DNA of 64,000 nt from Hyunsoonleella ulvae (GCF_016827605.1 NZ_JAEPJQ010000001.1:124001-188000); one strand, 5' to 3'; positions 1-9,816 are shown, numbered from the stretch's first letter. Notes: generated by a model not told the origin, from the letters alone. Numbers and translations are program-made.

Positions 1-315
1 TTTAAAGATATAACACCTAGTCTGTTACACGGCGATTTATGGAGTGGCAATTATTTAATTTCAAAAAACGGCACACCTTATGTTATTGACCCAGCAGTGT
101 ATTACGGACACGCTGAAGTGGATATTGCCATGAGTAAACTCTTTGGTGGTTTTAGTGAATCGTTTTATAAGGCTTACTTTTTAGAATGCCCAACTGATGA
201 AAATACTTCAGCAAGAATTGAAATGTATCAATTGTATTATTTGTTGGTGCATTTAAATATGTTTGGACGCTCTTATTATGGTTCTGTAAAATCTATTTTG
301 AAAAAGTACTTCTAA
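1..315 (+). CDS. fructosamine kinase family protein, C-terminal fragment
   Basis: The gene enters from outside the window; frame 1 is open from base 1 to a TAA at 313-315, giving the last 104 residues. It reads LLHGDLWSGNYL near its beginning, the catalytic loop of the fructosamine kinase/aminoglycoside phosphotransferase fold (HGDLxxxN), then VIDPAVYYGHAEVDIAM, which holds the metal-binding Asp followed by the helix typical of fructosamine kinases. Members of this family phosphorylate ketoamine adducts on proteins or small molecules in the cytoplasm so that the adduct falls off. The substrate here cannot be told. It stops 11 bp before a palindromic repeat and no partner gene is visible upstream. 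The family call is firm; the exact reaction is inferred from family knowledge. Confidence 0.85.
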   Translation, partial: FKDITPSLLHGDLWSGNYLISKNGTPYVIDPAVYYGHAEVDIAMSKLFGGFSESFYKAYFLECPTDENTSARIEMYQLYYLLVHLNMFGRSYYGSVKSILKKYF

Positions 316-319
316 CATA

Positions 320-372
320 CCTGTCATTCCTGCGACACGTGCTGAACTTGTTTCAGTAAGGCAGGAATCCAA
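320..372. repeat. interspersed palindromic repeat, long form
   Basis: The arms ATTCCTGC (325-332) and GCAGGAAT (361-368) are inverted, enclosing a second small inverted repeat (ctgaa/ttcag, about 342-356). It follows the kinase stop codon by about 10 bp. It shares its outer arms with the shorter hairpin at 510-548, so the two are copies of one family. It may form a hairpin in RNA and serve as a terminator, but there is no T-run. Confidence 0.55.
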
Positions 373-509
373 AATATGGATTTAAATATAAACACCTATT
401 CTAGTAGAAGTATCAACATATTTAATTTAATAATGTGATGTCTCAATCGTACCTCATGTCGACATGACAAAACGTTTGATTTTTTAGAAATGTCCAGAAG
501 CTTTTTTAA

Positions 510-548
510 CAATCCTGTCATTCCTGTTTTCGCAGGAATGACAAAACA
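510..548. repeat. interspersed palindromic repeat, short form
   Basis: A perfect 11-bp inverted repeat TGTCATTCCTG (516-526) / CAGGAATGACA (533-543) around a 6-base loop TTTTCG. Outer arms match the element at 320-372. The rest of the 316-746 gap (431 bp) holds only AT-rich sequence and the purL promoter; no gene was found in it. Confidence 0.65.
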
Positions 549-688
549 AAAGACTTGTCAACAACAGCCTCAACCTAAGTAATTCTGCAAGGTTTCTAAA
601 ACCTGGTAGATATGAGCGTGATAACGCCGAAAAATCTCTTGTTAAAATACTGTTAATAACAGATATCGCTTTCACTAAAAAAGACACA

Positions 689-715
689 TTGAATCGCTAA
701 AAAAGTGTATTTTTG
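689..715 (+). promoter_or_regulatory. purL promoter, Bacteroidetes type
   Basis: TATTTTTG at 708-715 fits the -7 element TAnnTTTG used by Bacteroidetes housekeeping sigma factor; a TTG at 689-691 is in the range expected for the -33 element. The element lies 31 bp before the ATG at 747 and downstream of the in-frame GTG at 705, which therefore cannot be the start. Confidence 0.5.
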
Positions 716-746
716 CACTTTCTATAAACATCCAAACGCAACACTA

Positions 747-3700
747 ATGATTCATTTCTTTGGGAACGTAAATAGCAAGGTTTTTGCGGTTCAAACAACA
801 AAAGAATTAGGTCCTGAAACAATTTCAAAATTAACATGGCTTTTTGCCAACCAACCAAAAATTGAGCAAGCATCTTTAGATGCTTTTTTTGTTGGGCCAC
901 GTGCCGCAATGATCACACCTTGGAGTACCAATGCGGTGGAAATTACTCAGAATATGGGAATCTCTGGCATTATACGCATTGAAGAATTTCAAGCAGTTTC
1001 AGAAGATTTTGCGGATTTTGACCCGATGATTTCTGAAAAATTTAATGGTTTAAACCAAGAGAGTTTTACCATTGATATTGAACCTGAACCAATTTTAGAC
1101 ATTGAAGATATTGCGGCGTATAACGTACAGGAAGGTTTATCTTTAAGTGATGAGGAAGTGGCCTATTTAGAGGGTGTTTCTAAGAAAATTGGTCGCCCAT
1201 TGACGGACTCTGAAGTGTTTGGATTTTCACAGGTAAATTCGGAGCACTGTCGCCATAAAATTTTTAATGGCACATTTGTGATTGATGGTAAAGAAAAACC
1301 AACGTCTTTATTTAAATTAATTAAAGAAACGTCCAAGCAAAATCCTAACGATATTGTTTCGGCATATAAAGATAATGTGGCATTTATAAAAGGTCCTAGA
1401 GTGGAGCAATTTGCACCAAAACGTGCTGATGTTCCTGATTTTTATAGGACCGAAAATTTTGATTCTGTAATCTCACTAAAAGCAGAAACACACAACTTCC
1501 CTACCACAGTGGAGCCTTTTAACGGTGCCGCTACAGGTTCGGGAGGCGAAATTCGTGATAGACTTGCAGGTGGTAAAGGCTCTATTCCCTTGGCTGGAAC
1601 TGCGGTGTATATGACGTCTTATTCTCGACTAGAAGAAAACCGTCCTTGGGAAAATGGCATTGAAGAACGCGATTGGCTATACCAAACCCCGATGGATATT
1701 CTAATAAAGGCTTCTAATGGTGCGTCAGACTTTGGTAATAAATTCGGTCAGCCTTTAATTTGCGGCTCGGTATTAACGTTTGAACATGAAGAAGATGCCC
1801 GAAAACTAGGGTTTGATAAAGTAATTATGCAAGCTGGTGGAATTGGTTACGGCAAACAAGATCAAGCCCTAAAAGACACCCCAAAAACAGGCGATAAAAT
1901 AGTAATTCTCGGTGGCGAAAATTACCGTATTGGTATGGGAGGTGCTGCGGTATCAAGTGCTGATACTGGAGAATTTGCCTCAGGTATCGAATTGAACGCG
2001 GTACAACGTTCTAACCCAGAAATGCAAAAACGTGCTGCCAATGCAGTTCGTGGGATGGTGGAGAGTGATGAAAACTTTATCGTTTCTATTCACGACCATG
2101 GTGCTGGTGGCCATTTAAATTGTCTATCAGAATTGGTGGAAGATACTGGTGGAAAGATTGATTTAGATGCTTTACCTGTTGGCGATCCTACACTTTCGGA
2201 TAAAGAAATTATTGGTAACGAATCTCAAGAACGTATGGGGTTAGTTATTTCTGAAAAACATATTGATACCCTTAACAAAATAGCAGATCGTGAACGTTCG
2301 CCAATGTACACCGTAGGGGATGTTACTGGAGATGATCGTTTTACCTTCAAATCTAAAACCAAAGGTAATACACCGATGGATTTAGCCATGGAAGACATGT
2401 TTGGCAGTTCGCCAAAAACGATAATGACAGATAATACCATAAAACGAAACTATGCTGAAGTTGCGTATCATTCTGATAACTTCCAAAGCTATTTAGAGCA
2501 AGTATTACAACTAGAAGCTGTAGCTTGTAAAGATTGGTTAACTAATAAAGTAGACCGTTGCGTTGGGGGTAAAGTAGCAAAACAACAATGTGTTGGTCCG
2601 TTACAAATCCCATTGAATAATGTTGGTGTAATGGCATTGGATTATAAAGGAAAAGAAGGTATTGCCACTTCTATTGGTCATTCGCCTATTTCTGGATTGA
2701 TTAATCCTGTAGCTGGAAGTAGAAATTCAATTACCGAAGCCTTAACTAATATTATTTGGGCACCTTTAAAAGACGGACTTAAAAACGTTTCCCTGTCTGC
2801 AAACTGGATGTGGCCTTGTAAAAACGATGGCGAAGATGTACGATTATATGAGGCTGTAGAAGCCATTTCAGAATTCGCTATAGATTTAGGTATTAATGTG
2901 CCTACCGGAAAGGATTCGCTTTCTATGAAACAAAAATATCCTAACGAGGATGTGATTTCTCCAGGAACAGTCATCATTTCTGCTGCAGCCAATTGTAACG
3001 CTATTTCTAAAGTTGTTGAGCCTGTTTTAAAGAAAAACGCTGGAAGTATTTACTATATCAATATCTCGCAAGATGATTTTAAATTAGGGGGTAGTTCGTT
3101 TGCGCAAGTATTAAATAAAATCGGGAACGATGCGCCCAATGTAAAGGATGCTAGCTATGTTAAAAACGTATTTAACACCATTCAAGGTTTAATTAGAGAC
3201 GAACACATTGTTGCAGGACATGATGTAGCATCAGGTGGTTTAATTACAACGCTTTTAGAATTGTGTTTTGCAGACACTAATTTGGGTGCTGAGTTAGACC
3301 TCTCTGCTTTAAATGAAAACGACTCCATTAAGCTATTATTTGCCGAAAATGCAGGTATTGTAATCCAGACGAAAGACGCTTCTATCGAAAAGATATTAGC
3401 TGATGCTAAAATCGAATTTTTTAATATTGGTAAAACTACTGAAAGCGATACCTTAAGCATTATTAATAATACTGATGTATTCACACTTACAGTATCTACA
3501 TTACGTGATGTTTGGTATAAAACCTCTTTCCTATTAGACCAAAAGCAAACTGCAAATGGTTTAGCACAAGACAGGTTTGATAATTATAAAAAGCAACCAT
3601 TACAATATACATTCCCAAAACATTTTACAGGAAAACTACCTGTAATTGGAAATTCGAGACCAAAAGCAGCCATCCTTCGTGAAAAAGGCAGTAACTCCGA

Positions 3701-4403
3701 ACGTGAAATGGCAAACGCTATGTATTTAGCAGGTTTCGATGTAAAAGACGTACACATGACCGATTTAATCTCTGGTCGTGAAACTCTAGAAGATATTCAG
3801 TTTTTAGGAGCCGTTGGCGGTTTTTCTAACTCTGATGTTTTAGGCTCTGCAAAAGGTTGGGCTGGTGCCATAAAGTACAACGAAAAAGCAAAAGCAGTTA
3901 TTGATAACTTCTTTGCTAGAAAAGACACATTATCTGTTGGGATATGTAACGGTTGTCAGCTTTGGATGGAGCTTGACCTCATCAACCCAGAGCATGAAGT
4001 ACACGGTAAAATGCAACATAACGATTCGCATAAGCACGAAAGCAGTTTTACATCGGTAAAAATTCAAGAGAATAATTCTGTGATGTTATCCTCGTTAGCA
4101 GGAAGCACATTAGGGGTTTGGATTTCACATGGCGAAGGTAAATTTAGCTTGCCTTACACTGAAGATCAATACCATATTGTGGCAAAATACGGTTATGAAG
4201 GTTACCCACACAATCCTAATGGTTCGGACTTTAACACCGCGATGATGACGGATAAAACGGGACGCCACTTGGTAACTATGCCACATATTGAACGTTCCAC
4301 CTTCCAATGGAATTGGGCAAATTATCCTGATGGCAGAAAAGATGAAGTTTCGCCTTGGCTTGAAGCTTTTGTAAATGCCAGAAAGTGGGTTGAAAAAAAG
4401 TAA
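747..4403 (+). CDS. purL: phosphoribosylformylglycinamidine synthase (large, fused form)
   Basis: Converts FGAR, glutamine and ATP to FGAM in purine synthesis, in the cytoplasm. At 1218 residues it is the long single-chain type, with synthetase and glutaminase in one polypeptide. The N-terminal half carries the AIRS-like motifs (for example SEHCRHK and LKAETHNFPTTVEPFNGAATG), the middle a second AIRS-like repeat (VPTGKDSLSM), and the C-terminal class I glutamine amidotransferase domain shows GICNGCQL with the nucleophile at Cys1067. I chose ATG 747 (MIHFFGNVNSKVFAV) over an in-frame GTG at 705 because the latter overlaps the -7 promoter element and homologues begin with MIHFFG. It stands alone; no other pur gene is adjacent. 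No clear terminator follows. Confidence 0.97.
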   Translation: MIHFFGNVNSKVFAVQTTKELGPETISKLTWLFANQPKIEQASLDAFFVGPRAAMITPWSTNAVEITQNMGISGIIRIEEFQAVSEDFADFDPMISEKFNGLNQESFTIDIEPEPILDIEDIAAYNVQEGLSLSDEEVAYLEGVSKKIGRPLTDSEVFGFSQVNSEHCRHKIFNGTFVIDGKEKPTSLFKLIKETSKQNPNDIVSAYKDNVAFIKGPRVEQFAPKRADVPDFYRTENFDSVISLKAETHNFPTTVEPFNGAATGSGGEIRDRLAGGKGSIPLAGTAVYMTSYSRLEENRPWENGIEERDWLYQTPMDILIKASNGASDFGNKFGQPLICGSVLTFEHEEDARKLGFDKVIMQAGGIGYGKQDQALKDTPKTGDKIVILGGENYRIGMGGAAVSSADTGEFASGIELNAVQRSNPEMQKRAANAVRGMVESDENFIVSIHDHGAGGHLNCLSELVEDTGGKIDLDALPVGDPTLSDKEIIGNESQERMGLVISEKHIDTLNKIADRERSPMYTVGDVTGDDRFTFKSKTKGNTPMDLAMEDMFGSSPKTIMTDNTIKRNYAEVAYHSDNFQSYLEQVLQLEAVACKDWLTNKVDRCVGGKVAKQQCVGPLQIPLNNVGVMALDYKGKEGIATSIGHSPISGLINPVAGSRNSITEALTNIIWAPLKDGLKNVSLSANWMWPCKNDGEDVRLYEAVEAISEFAIDLGINVPTGKDSLSMKQKYPNEDVISPGTVIISAAANCNAISKVVEPVLKKNAGSIYYINISQDDFKLGGSSFAQVLNKIGNDAPNVKDASYVKNVFNTIQGLIRDEHIVAGHDVASGGLITTLLELCFADTNLGAELDLSALNENDSIKLLFAENAGIVIQTKDASIEKILADAKIEFFNIGKTTESDTLSIINNTDVFTLTVSTLRDVWYKTSFLLDQKQTANGLAQDRFDNYKKQPLQYTFPKHFTGKLPVIGNSRPKAAILREKGSNSEREMANAMYLAGFDVKDVHMTDLISGRETLEDIQFLGAVGGFSNSDVLGSAKGWAGAIKYNEKAKAVIDNFFARKDTLSVGICNGCQLWMELDLINPEHEVHGKMQHNDSHKHESSFTSVKIQENNSVMLSSLAGSTLGVWISHGEGKFSLPYTEDQYHIVAKYGYEGYPHNPNGSDFNTAMMTDKTGRHLVTMPHIERSTFQWNWANYPDGRKDEVSPWLEAFVNARKWVEKK

Positions 4404-4690
4404 AATACAAATAACTTATAATTAGAAATTCCTTTTAAAGAGATTGATGGTTTTTTCTTTATACAAGATAGAAAAATAGAGTATGCCTTAATTACGATTT
4501 TTTTAACATCGAAGTATAAACGAAAAAGGGGCAATTTATTACGGTAATTTTATGTTGAAAAGGTATAATTTGGTTTTATGCTGCTTCAGCCCTAGGTTTC
4601 TATTTTTATCAGTTCATCAACACCTTTTGTAACCAAAATAATTATAAAATAAGATTATTGGTTTTAATTTACAATCGGTGTGGTATTACT

Positions 4691-5044
4691 CTATAACTTG
4701 CAAGACCAATTTTCAGAACCCCATTTTTTATAGTGTGGTAAAAATTTTCCAACCCAACCTGTAGTATATCTAAAGGTCATTTCTGTGAGGTCATTTCTTC
4801 CGAGTAAGAGGAAATAAGCTTATCAAGCAATTAAATTAACGAGAAGAATCGTTTTTAAAACTTTAACGATAGTTCTATATAAAGGAATAATAATCTCAGA
4901 TTTACAAACAATGCATATTTCTTTTAGATTTAATGCGGTTTCAAAAATAACGTATGTTTGAATTTCAGTAATTTCAGGATAGATGTTTCCCAAGCGATAA
5001 ACTCTATCTTCATACATTGAATTGGAAAGCAGTAATTAATTCAT
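4691..5044 (-). pseudogene. possible decayed small gene, function unknown
   Basis: The gap 4404-5202 (799 bp) holds no intact gene. On the minus strand a single frame from ATG 5044 to TAG 4691 would code about 118 residues but is broken by three stops (5036-5038, 4823-4825 and 4820-4822). The longest open part (from ATG 5017) reads MYEDRVYRLGNIYPEITEIQ and onward; the part after the double stop ends in KKWGSENWSCKL and has protein-like composition. A further short minus-strand piece ending DELIKIET lies near 4593-4635. I do not recognise a family. Chance reading frames in AT-rich DNA are a real alternative, so confidence is low. Confidence 0.22.
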
Positions 5045-5110
5045 AAAATCAAATAAACACAAAACAATATTTGCTTGTATTTTATTTTTTTGACTAATTA
5101 CTTAAATACT

Positions 5111-5140
5111 AAAAAAATCGCCTAAAAGCGATTTTTATCG
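5111..5140. terminator. bidirectional hairpin terminator
   Basis: Inverted repeat AAAAATCGC (5113-5121) / GCGATTTTT (5128-5136) with a 6-base loop and T/A runs on both sides. It sits just upstream of the hybrid kinase gene and would stop transcription coming from either side. Confidence 0.55.
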
Positions 5141-5202
5141 ACAAAAATAAATTTTATGTAAAAAAATACGTATATTAGACGGTTCGTTATATTAAAAATG
5201 CT

Positions 5203-7533
5203 ATGAAATATTTAAATAATACACTTGTTATTTTTTTGTGTTTTACTGGTATTTTCATAAATAGTCAAAATGACAAACTTGATTTTCCCACTCAAAAATC
5301 TTTAGATAAATCACGTTTTTCTTCTACTAATTCCCAGGATAAATCAGCCTCTGAAATACTTCCTAAAATTTCTAAGGACTCCACGCAAGCCGAAGTCTCC
5401 CAACATGTTACGGCAATGCTAAAATGGATGCAAGAAGGACTTTATAGTTCTAACTACGCACCAACTTTAATTTATGCTGATAAAGGCATCTCGTTAGCTA
5501 GAAAAAATGGAGACATCAAGCTTCTTAGCGATGTATTAGCTACTGTAGGCCATACATTCCTTAGAATTAACGATACGATTCAAGCGAAAAAAATATTTTA
5601 TGAACTACACGAGGAGGGCAAAAAAGCAAACGATAGCAGTATTATGCTACAGGCCATGAGCAACATTGCTTCTGTTTATTATTATATAGAAGGTGGAGAG
5701 GAGCAATGTATTAAAAGTTATAGAAAAGCCATAACCATAGCAGAACAATTACAAGATACTTTAAAATTATACAAGATACACCATAATTTAACTAAGCTAT
5801 TTCTTGAGTTAGAACAATTAAAGGACATCCCTGATGAAATAGAAAACACCGAAAAATATGTAGAACAGTTGGGATACCCTGACGATTTCTATGCCAGCCA
5901 CTTAAGCAATATTGGCGACTATCATCTACTTTTAAAACAACCTGACTCGGCTATCGTATATTTTAAAAAGTCAATTGCTCACTCTAAAGATACAGAATTA
6001 GCAGATCTTGCACATTGGGCTTATACTGGCTACAGAGTTGCCCTAGAAATGAAAGAAGATTACAAGGAATTATATGAGATTAATAAAAAGATAGAAGATT
6101 ATCTTATAGCACAAAATGAAAATAGAACAAAAAATACTATTGATGCTGTAACATCAAAATTAAAGGCTGAGCAATTTAAAAATGAAATTACAACTAGTAA
6201 TCTTGAAAAAGAATTATTAAAACAAAAAGCACAACAAAAAAACATTTTTATAGTTGCAATTTTATTAATAACCTTATTGCTTGTAGTGATACTCTCTACT
6301 TATAAAATTGCCAATAAAAAGAAAAAAATATTGGTTAAAGATCTTAAGTTAAAAAACAAACAATATTTAATTGCTAAGGAAGAAAGCGATAAACTAGCAA
6401 AATCTAAATCCCAATTTTTTGCAACTGTAAGCCATGAATTAAGAACCCCTCTTTATGGTGTTATAGGATTAAGCAGTATACTATTAGAAAATGTAGAGTT
6501 AAAAGAACACGAAAAAGATTTAAAATCGCTTAAATTTTCGGCAAATTATCTTCTTGCACTTATAAACGACTTATTGCAAATGAACAAAATTGATAATAAG
6601 AGTTTCACTAAAGAAGAAACCATTTTCAACTTAAGAGATTTGATAAACACTATAGTGTTTTCATTTGAGTACATTAGGTTACAGCATAAAAACAATATTA
6701 ATCTTTCAATACATGATGATGTTCCTAAAAATTTAAAAGGCAACTCTGTAATGCTATCCCAAATACTTATGAATCTTATTAGTAATGCATGTAAATTTAC
6801 TGAAAACGGTAATATTGATGTCATCATTAATTTAGCATATTTAGATAACGAAACCACAACCATTAATTTTACAATTAAAGATGAAGGACCTGGTATAGAG
6901 CAACATAAACTTGATAGCATTTTTGATGAATTTACTCAAATTGATTCCTCAACAAAAACATATCAAGGCACGGGTCTAGGACTTCCAATAGTTAAAAAAT
7001 TACTGGTTCAGGCAGGGAGTTCTATCCATGTAGAAAGTACTTTAGGAAAGGGTAGCGCATTCAAATTTGCTTTAAAATTAAAAACAGCGTCTCAAAGTGA
7101 AGAACACATGTCTTCCTCAATAAAAGACACTTCTCAATTGGCTGGTAAAAAAACACTAATTGTTGAAGATAATCGTATCAATCAAATAGTTACCAAAAAA
7201 ATCCTAAAATCGTCAGATGTCATTTGTGACATTGCCGAAAATGGAGAAGAGGCTGTACATATGGCAAGAAAAAATAATTATGATTTGATTTTGATGGATA
7301 TAAATATGCCTGTAAAAAACGGTATTGATGCAGCAAGAGACATAAGAGTTTTTAATAATAGTACGCCTATAATTGCTCTAACTGCTGTAGAAATTGAAGA
7401 ACAGAAATACCAAATTTTTGAATCTGGAATGAATGATATTATAGTGAAACCCTATGATATAGATGTTTTTAAACGTACAATAATAGAAAACCTAATTATT
7501 GATAAACGTAGTGAATTAAAAAAATTAGGTTAA
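5203..7533 (+). CDS. TPR-containing hybrid sensor histidine kinase with C-terminal receiver
   Basis: A 776-residue membrane signalling protein. Order of domains: signal peptide (residues 1-21), periplasmic helical repeats of TPR type (about 60-320), one transmembrane segment (about 347-368), short coiled coil, HisKA with the phospho-acceptor His411 in ATVSHELRTP, HATPase_c with N box LMNLISNACKF, G1 DEGPGIE and G2 GTGLGLPIV, then a receiver domain with acidic pair VEDN, phospho-acceptor Asp699 in LILMDINMP and the conserved Lys in VKPYD. Such periplasmic TPR hybrid kinases are common in Bacteroidetes; the signal is usually unknown. The output must pass to a separate partner since no DNA-binding domain is present. 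No regulator gene is adjacent, so the target cannot be inferred. Confidence 0.9.
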   Translation: MKYLNNTLVIFLCFTGIFINSQNDKLDFPTQKSLDKSRFSSTNSQDKSASEILPKISKDSTQAEVSQHVTAMLKWMQEGLYSSNYAPTLIYADKGISLARKNGDIKLLSDVLATVGHTFLRINDTIQAKKIFYELHEEGKKANDSSIMLQAMSNIASVYYYIEGGEEQCIKSYRKAITIAEQLQDTLKLYKIHHNLTKLFLELEQLKDIPDEIENTEKYVEQLGYPDDFYASHLSNIGDYHLLLKQPDSAIVYFKKSIAHSKDTELADLAHWAYTGYRVALEMKEDYKELYEINKKIEDYLIAQNENRTKNTIDAVTSKLKAEQFKNEITTSNLEKELLKQKAQQKNIFIVAILLITLLLVVILSTYKIANKKKKILVKDLKLKNKQYLIAKEESDKLAKSKSQFFATVSHELRTPLYGVIGLSSILLENVELKEHEKDLKSLKFSANYLLALINDLLQMNKIDNKSFTKEETIFNLRDLINTIVFSFEYIRLQHKNNINLSIHDDVPKNLKGNSVMLSQILMNLISNACKFTENGNIDVIINLAYLDNETTTINFTIKDEGPGIEQHKLDSIFDEFTQIDSSTKTYQGTGLGLPIVKKLLVQAGSSIHVESTLGKGSAFKFALKLKTASQSEEHMSSSIKDTSQLAGKKTLIVEDNRINQIVTKKILKSSDVICDIAENGEEAVHMARKNNYDLILMDINMPVKNGIDAARDIRVFNNSTPIIALTAVEIEEQKYQIFESGMNDIIVKPYDIDVFKRTIIENLIIDKRSELKKLG

Positions 7534-7664
7534 TATTTCTACCAGAGCAGAAATCTTAAAAGCAGGATCCTACAATAAATATGGAATTATATACCGATTA
7601 AAAAAACTTATTAAGCTAAAGTAAGTACAAGGTGATTGCAGGAACCTAACCTTCAATAAGTTAT

Positions 7665-7700
7665 AAAAAAAGCACTCATGTTTTTACTAAAAGTGCTTTC
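7665..7700 (-). terminator. terminator of the pfl operon
   Basis: Stem AAAGCACT (7669-7676) / AGTGCTTT (7692-7699). Read on the minus strand it is followed by a run of T (the A-run at 7665-7670), so it fits a Rho-independent terminator 28 bp after the stop of the transporter gene. Confidence 0.7.
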
Positions 7701-7728
7701 CTAACTAACTCACGTATTTAAAGTACTT

Positions 7729-9015
7729 TTAGCTAGCAAATTTTAATCTCTTTTTATCTAACTTATTTCTATTATTTGCTTGGTACGCTTTTACTACAGT
7801 ACGCTTCATTAATAACGACACCATTAAAGCCACTACAAACAAACCTGCAAAGACTTTAAGCGTGGTATCTAAAGAGCCTGTGGCGGTTTTAACCATATCG
7901 TATATTGTTGGCCCTACTACTCCTGCTAATCCCCAAGCTGCCAGTACCATACCATGTATAGCTCCTAATTGTTTTGTACCAAATAAATCTCCTAAAAAAG
8001 CGGGTAAGGTTGCAAAACCACCACCATACATAGTAATTACCGTAAACAATACGATTAAGAATAAGATTTCCATACCTATTTGTGGCAAAAAGTAAAAAGC
8101 TAAAATTTGAAATCCGAAAAACACAATATAGGTGTTGGCACGCCCCAAATAATCGGATAGTGTAGACCACATAATTCTACCCAAGCCATTAAATACGCCT
8201 ATTAAACCCACGATAGCTGCAGCTTCCATAGGGGTATAGTTTAATTTCTCTTGCATCATAGGGCTTGCTGCTGATATAATAGCAATACCACAAGCAATAT
8301 TAATAAACATCATAATCCAGATGTAATAAAAGCGTGGGGTTTTTAAAGCTTCATTAGCCGTAATATTTGCTAAATCTTTTTTAATGGTTTTACCCTCTCC
8401 CGGTTTAAAACCAGCAGGCAAATACCCTTCTGGTGGTCTTTCGATGTATCGTGCTGAAGACAAAATAAGCACCATGTAAATTAATCCTAAAATATAGAAT
8501 GCATTAGAAACACCAACACTTTCAAAAAGCGATTGCATTACGGGGCCAAAAATTAAGGCTGCGAACCCAAATCCCATAATAGCCATTCCTGTAGCCAAAC
8601 CACGTCTGTCTGGAAACCATTTTACTAAGGTACTTACAGGTGTAATATATCCTAAGCCTAAACCAATACCGCCAATAACACCATAGCATAAATAAAACAA
8701 CCATAACGATTCTAATTGTACCGCCAATCCTGAACCCAAAATACCTATACCATAAAATAAACCAGCAGTTGTACCACTTACTTTAGGGCCAACTTTTTCT
8801 ACCCATCGTCCTAAAAAAGCAGCTGATAACCCAAGTAATAAAATAGCAATTTTAAATGCCCATTTTATCACACTGCCATCTACATCAAATATATCTTTAA
8901 CAGGATTGGTCATTACCGAATAGGCATATACCGACCCGATAGAAATATGTATGCCTACTGCCGATGCAGCGATAAGCCAACGATTTTTTAGTTTTTGTGT
9001 ACTCATAATTTTCAT
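7729..9015 (-). CDS. OFA-family MFS transporter (oxalate/formate antiporter-like)
   Basis: A 428-residue protein with twelve predicted membrane segments and the N-terminal pattern of the OFA branch of the major facilitator superfamily (NRWLIAASAVGIHISIGSVY, then the SVIKWAFKIAILLLG helix and loop). It directly follows pflA by 28 bp on the same strand, so it is the third gene of a pflB-pflA operon. Family knowledge plus context suggests it exports formate or exchanges it for another small carboxylate; the substrate is an inference because OFA members also carry oxalate, pyruvate and others. A second in-frame ATG (9006, MSTQKLKN) is an equally good start. Confidence 0.85.
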   Translation of the reverse strand: MKIMSTQKLKNRWLIAASAVGIHISIGSVYAYSVMTNPVKDIFDVDGSVIKWAFKIAILLLGLSAAFLGRWVEKVGPKVSGTTAGLFYGIGILGSGLAVQLESLWLFYLCYGVIGGIGLGLGYITPVSTLVKWFPDRRGLATGMAIMGFGFAALIFGPVMQSLFESVGVSNAFYILGLIYMVLILSSARYIERPPEGYLPAGFKPGEGKTIKKDLANITANEALKTPRFYYIWIMMFINIACGIAIISAASPMMQEKLNYTPMEAAAIVGLIGVFNGLGRIMWSTLSDYLGRANTYIVFFGFQILAFYFLPQIGMEILFLIVLFTVITMYGGGFATLPAFLGDLFGTKQLGAIHGMVLAAWGLAGVVGPTIYDMVKTATGSLDTTLKVFAGLFVVALMVSLLMKRTVVKAYQANNRNKLDKKRLKFAS

Positions 9016-9043
9016 GGTTTGAGTATGGCTCTCGCTCTACTCA

Positions 9044-9766
9044 TTAATTTACTCTAACGTCTTTAAAATATGCTTTTAGTATGGCGACTGCCGCATCAAT
9101 CTCTTCAGGTTTATTCTCTCTAGCATCTTTTAATGGGTAATCCCAACCTAAAGCCTCCCATTTATGCACACCTAATTTATGATAGGGCTGTAATTCTATC
9201 TTCTCAATGGTTTTGTAATCTTTAAAATACGTGCCCATTTGGTGTAACAGTTCTGGTGTATTGGTTATTTCTGGAATAAGCACATAGCGTAACCACATAG
9301 GCTTACCGGAAGCTTCTCTGTATTTTGCTAAATTAAATGTGGTTTCCTTATTTTTTTGCCCAGTAATGTACTCATAGCCTTCTTCGGTCATATGCTTAAT
9401 ATCCAGCATTACCAAATCGGCATAATCATCTAATAATTCCTCTGTAAAGTGATTGATAATTCTACCATTAGTATCAATATTGGTATGGATACCTTCTTCC
9501 TTTAAACGCTTAAACAGCGGAAGCAACTCTTTTGATTGTAACAATGGCTCGCCACCTGAAACGGTAACACCACCGCGTTTTCCAAAATAAGGCTTCTCTT
9601 TAATGGCCATTTGCACTAAATCTTCTATTGGATATTCCTTACCGCCATGGGTATCTATAGTATCTGGATTATGACAATACAAACACTTTAGTTTACAACC
9701 CTGTAGAAAGATTACCATTCTTACTCCTGGGCCATCATGTGTACCAAAGGATTCAATGGAATGCAC
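9044..9766 (-). CDS. pflA: pyruvate formate-lyase activating enzyme
   Basis: A 240-residue radical SAM protein that installs the glycyl radical on PflB using S-adenosylmethionine and a 4Fe-4S cluster. The cluster motif C-x3-C-x2-C is at Cys24, Cys28 and Cys31 (GCKLKCLYCHNPDT), preceded by the family signature HSIESFGTHDGPG. A Gly-rich VTVSGGEPLLQ follows for SAM binding. The start appears to be GTG at 9766: a stop lies further upstream in frame and no ATG intervenes, and homologues begin close to RVHSIES. Downstream of pflB by 116 bp with a long hairpin in between, and upstream of the transporter by 28 bp. Confidence 0.94.
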   Translation of the reverse strand: MHSIESFGTHDGPGVRMVIFLQGCKLKCLYCHNPDTIDTHGGKEYPIEDLVQMAIKEKPYFGKRGGVTVSGGEPLLQSKELLPLFKRLKEEGIHTNIDTNGRIINHFTEELLDDYADLVMLDIKHMTEEGYEYITGQKNKETTFNLAKYREASGKPMWLRYVLIPEITNTPELLHQMGTYFKDYKTIEKIELQPYHKLGVHKWEALGWDYPLKDARENKPEEIDAAVAILKAYFKDVRVN

Positions 9767-9816
9767 TCTTAATATGTTATCTTTATGTTGGATGACTTTA
9801 GGTTTTTATAGTTAGC

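Noticed and set aside
705-746. GTG at 705 as the purL start
   Set aside because: It overlaps the -7 element and adds residues not found in homologues; ATG 747 fits both.
697-909. Minus-strand open frame opposite the purL start
   Set aside because: It lies over the promoter and the first codons of purL, has no recognisable sequence and is a shadow of the purL frame.
4823-5017. Intact 64-residue gene on the minus strand
   Set aside because: No family or neighbour supports it; it is only listed as part of a possible decayed gene.
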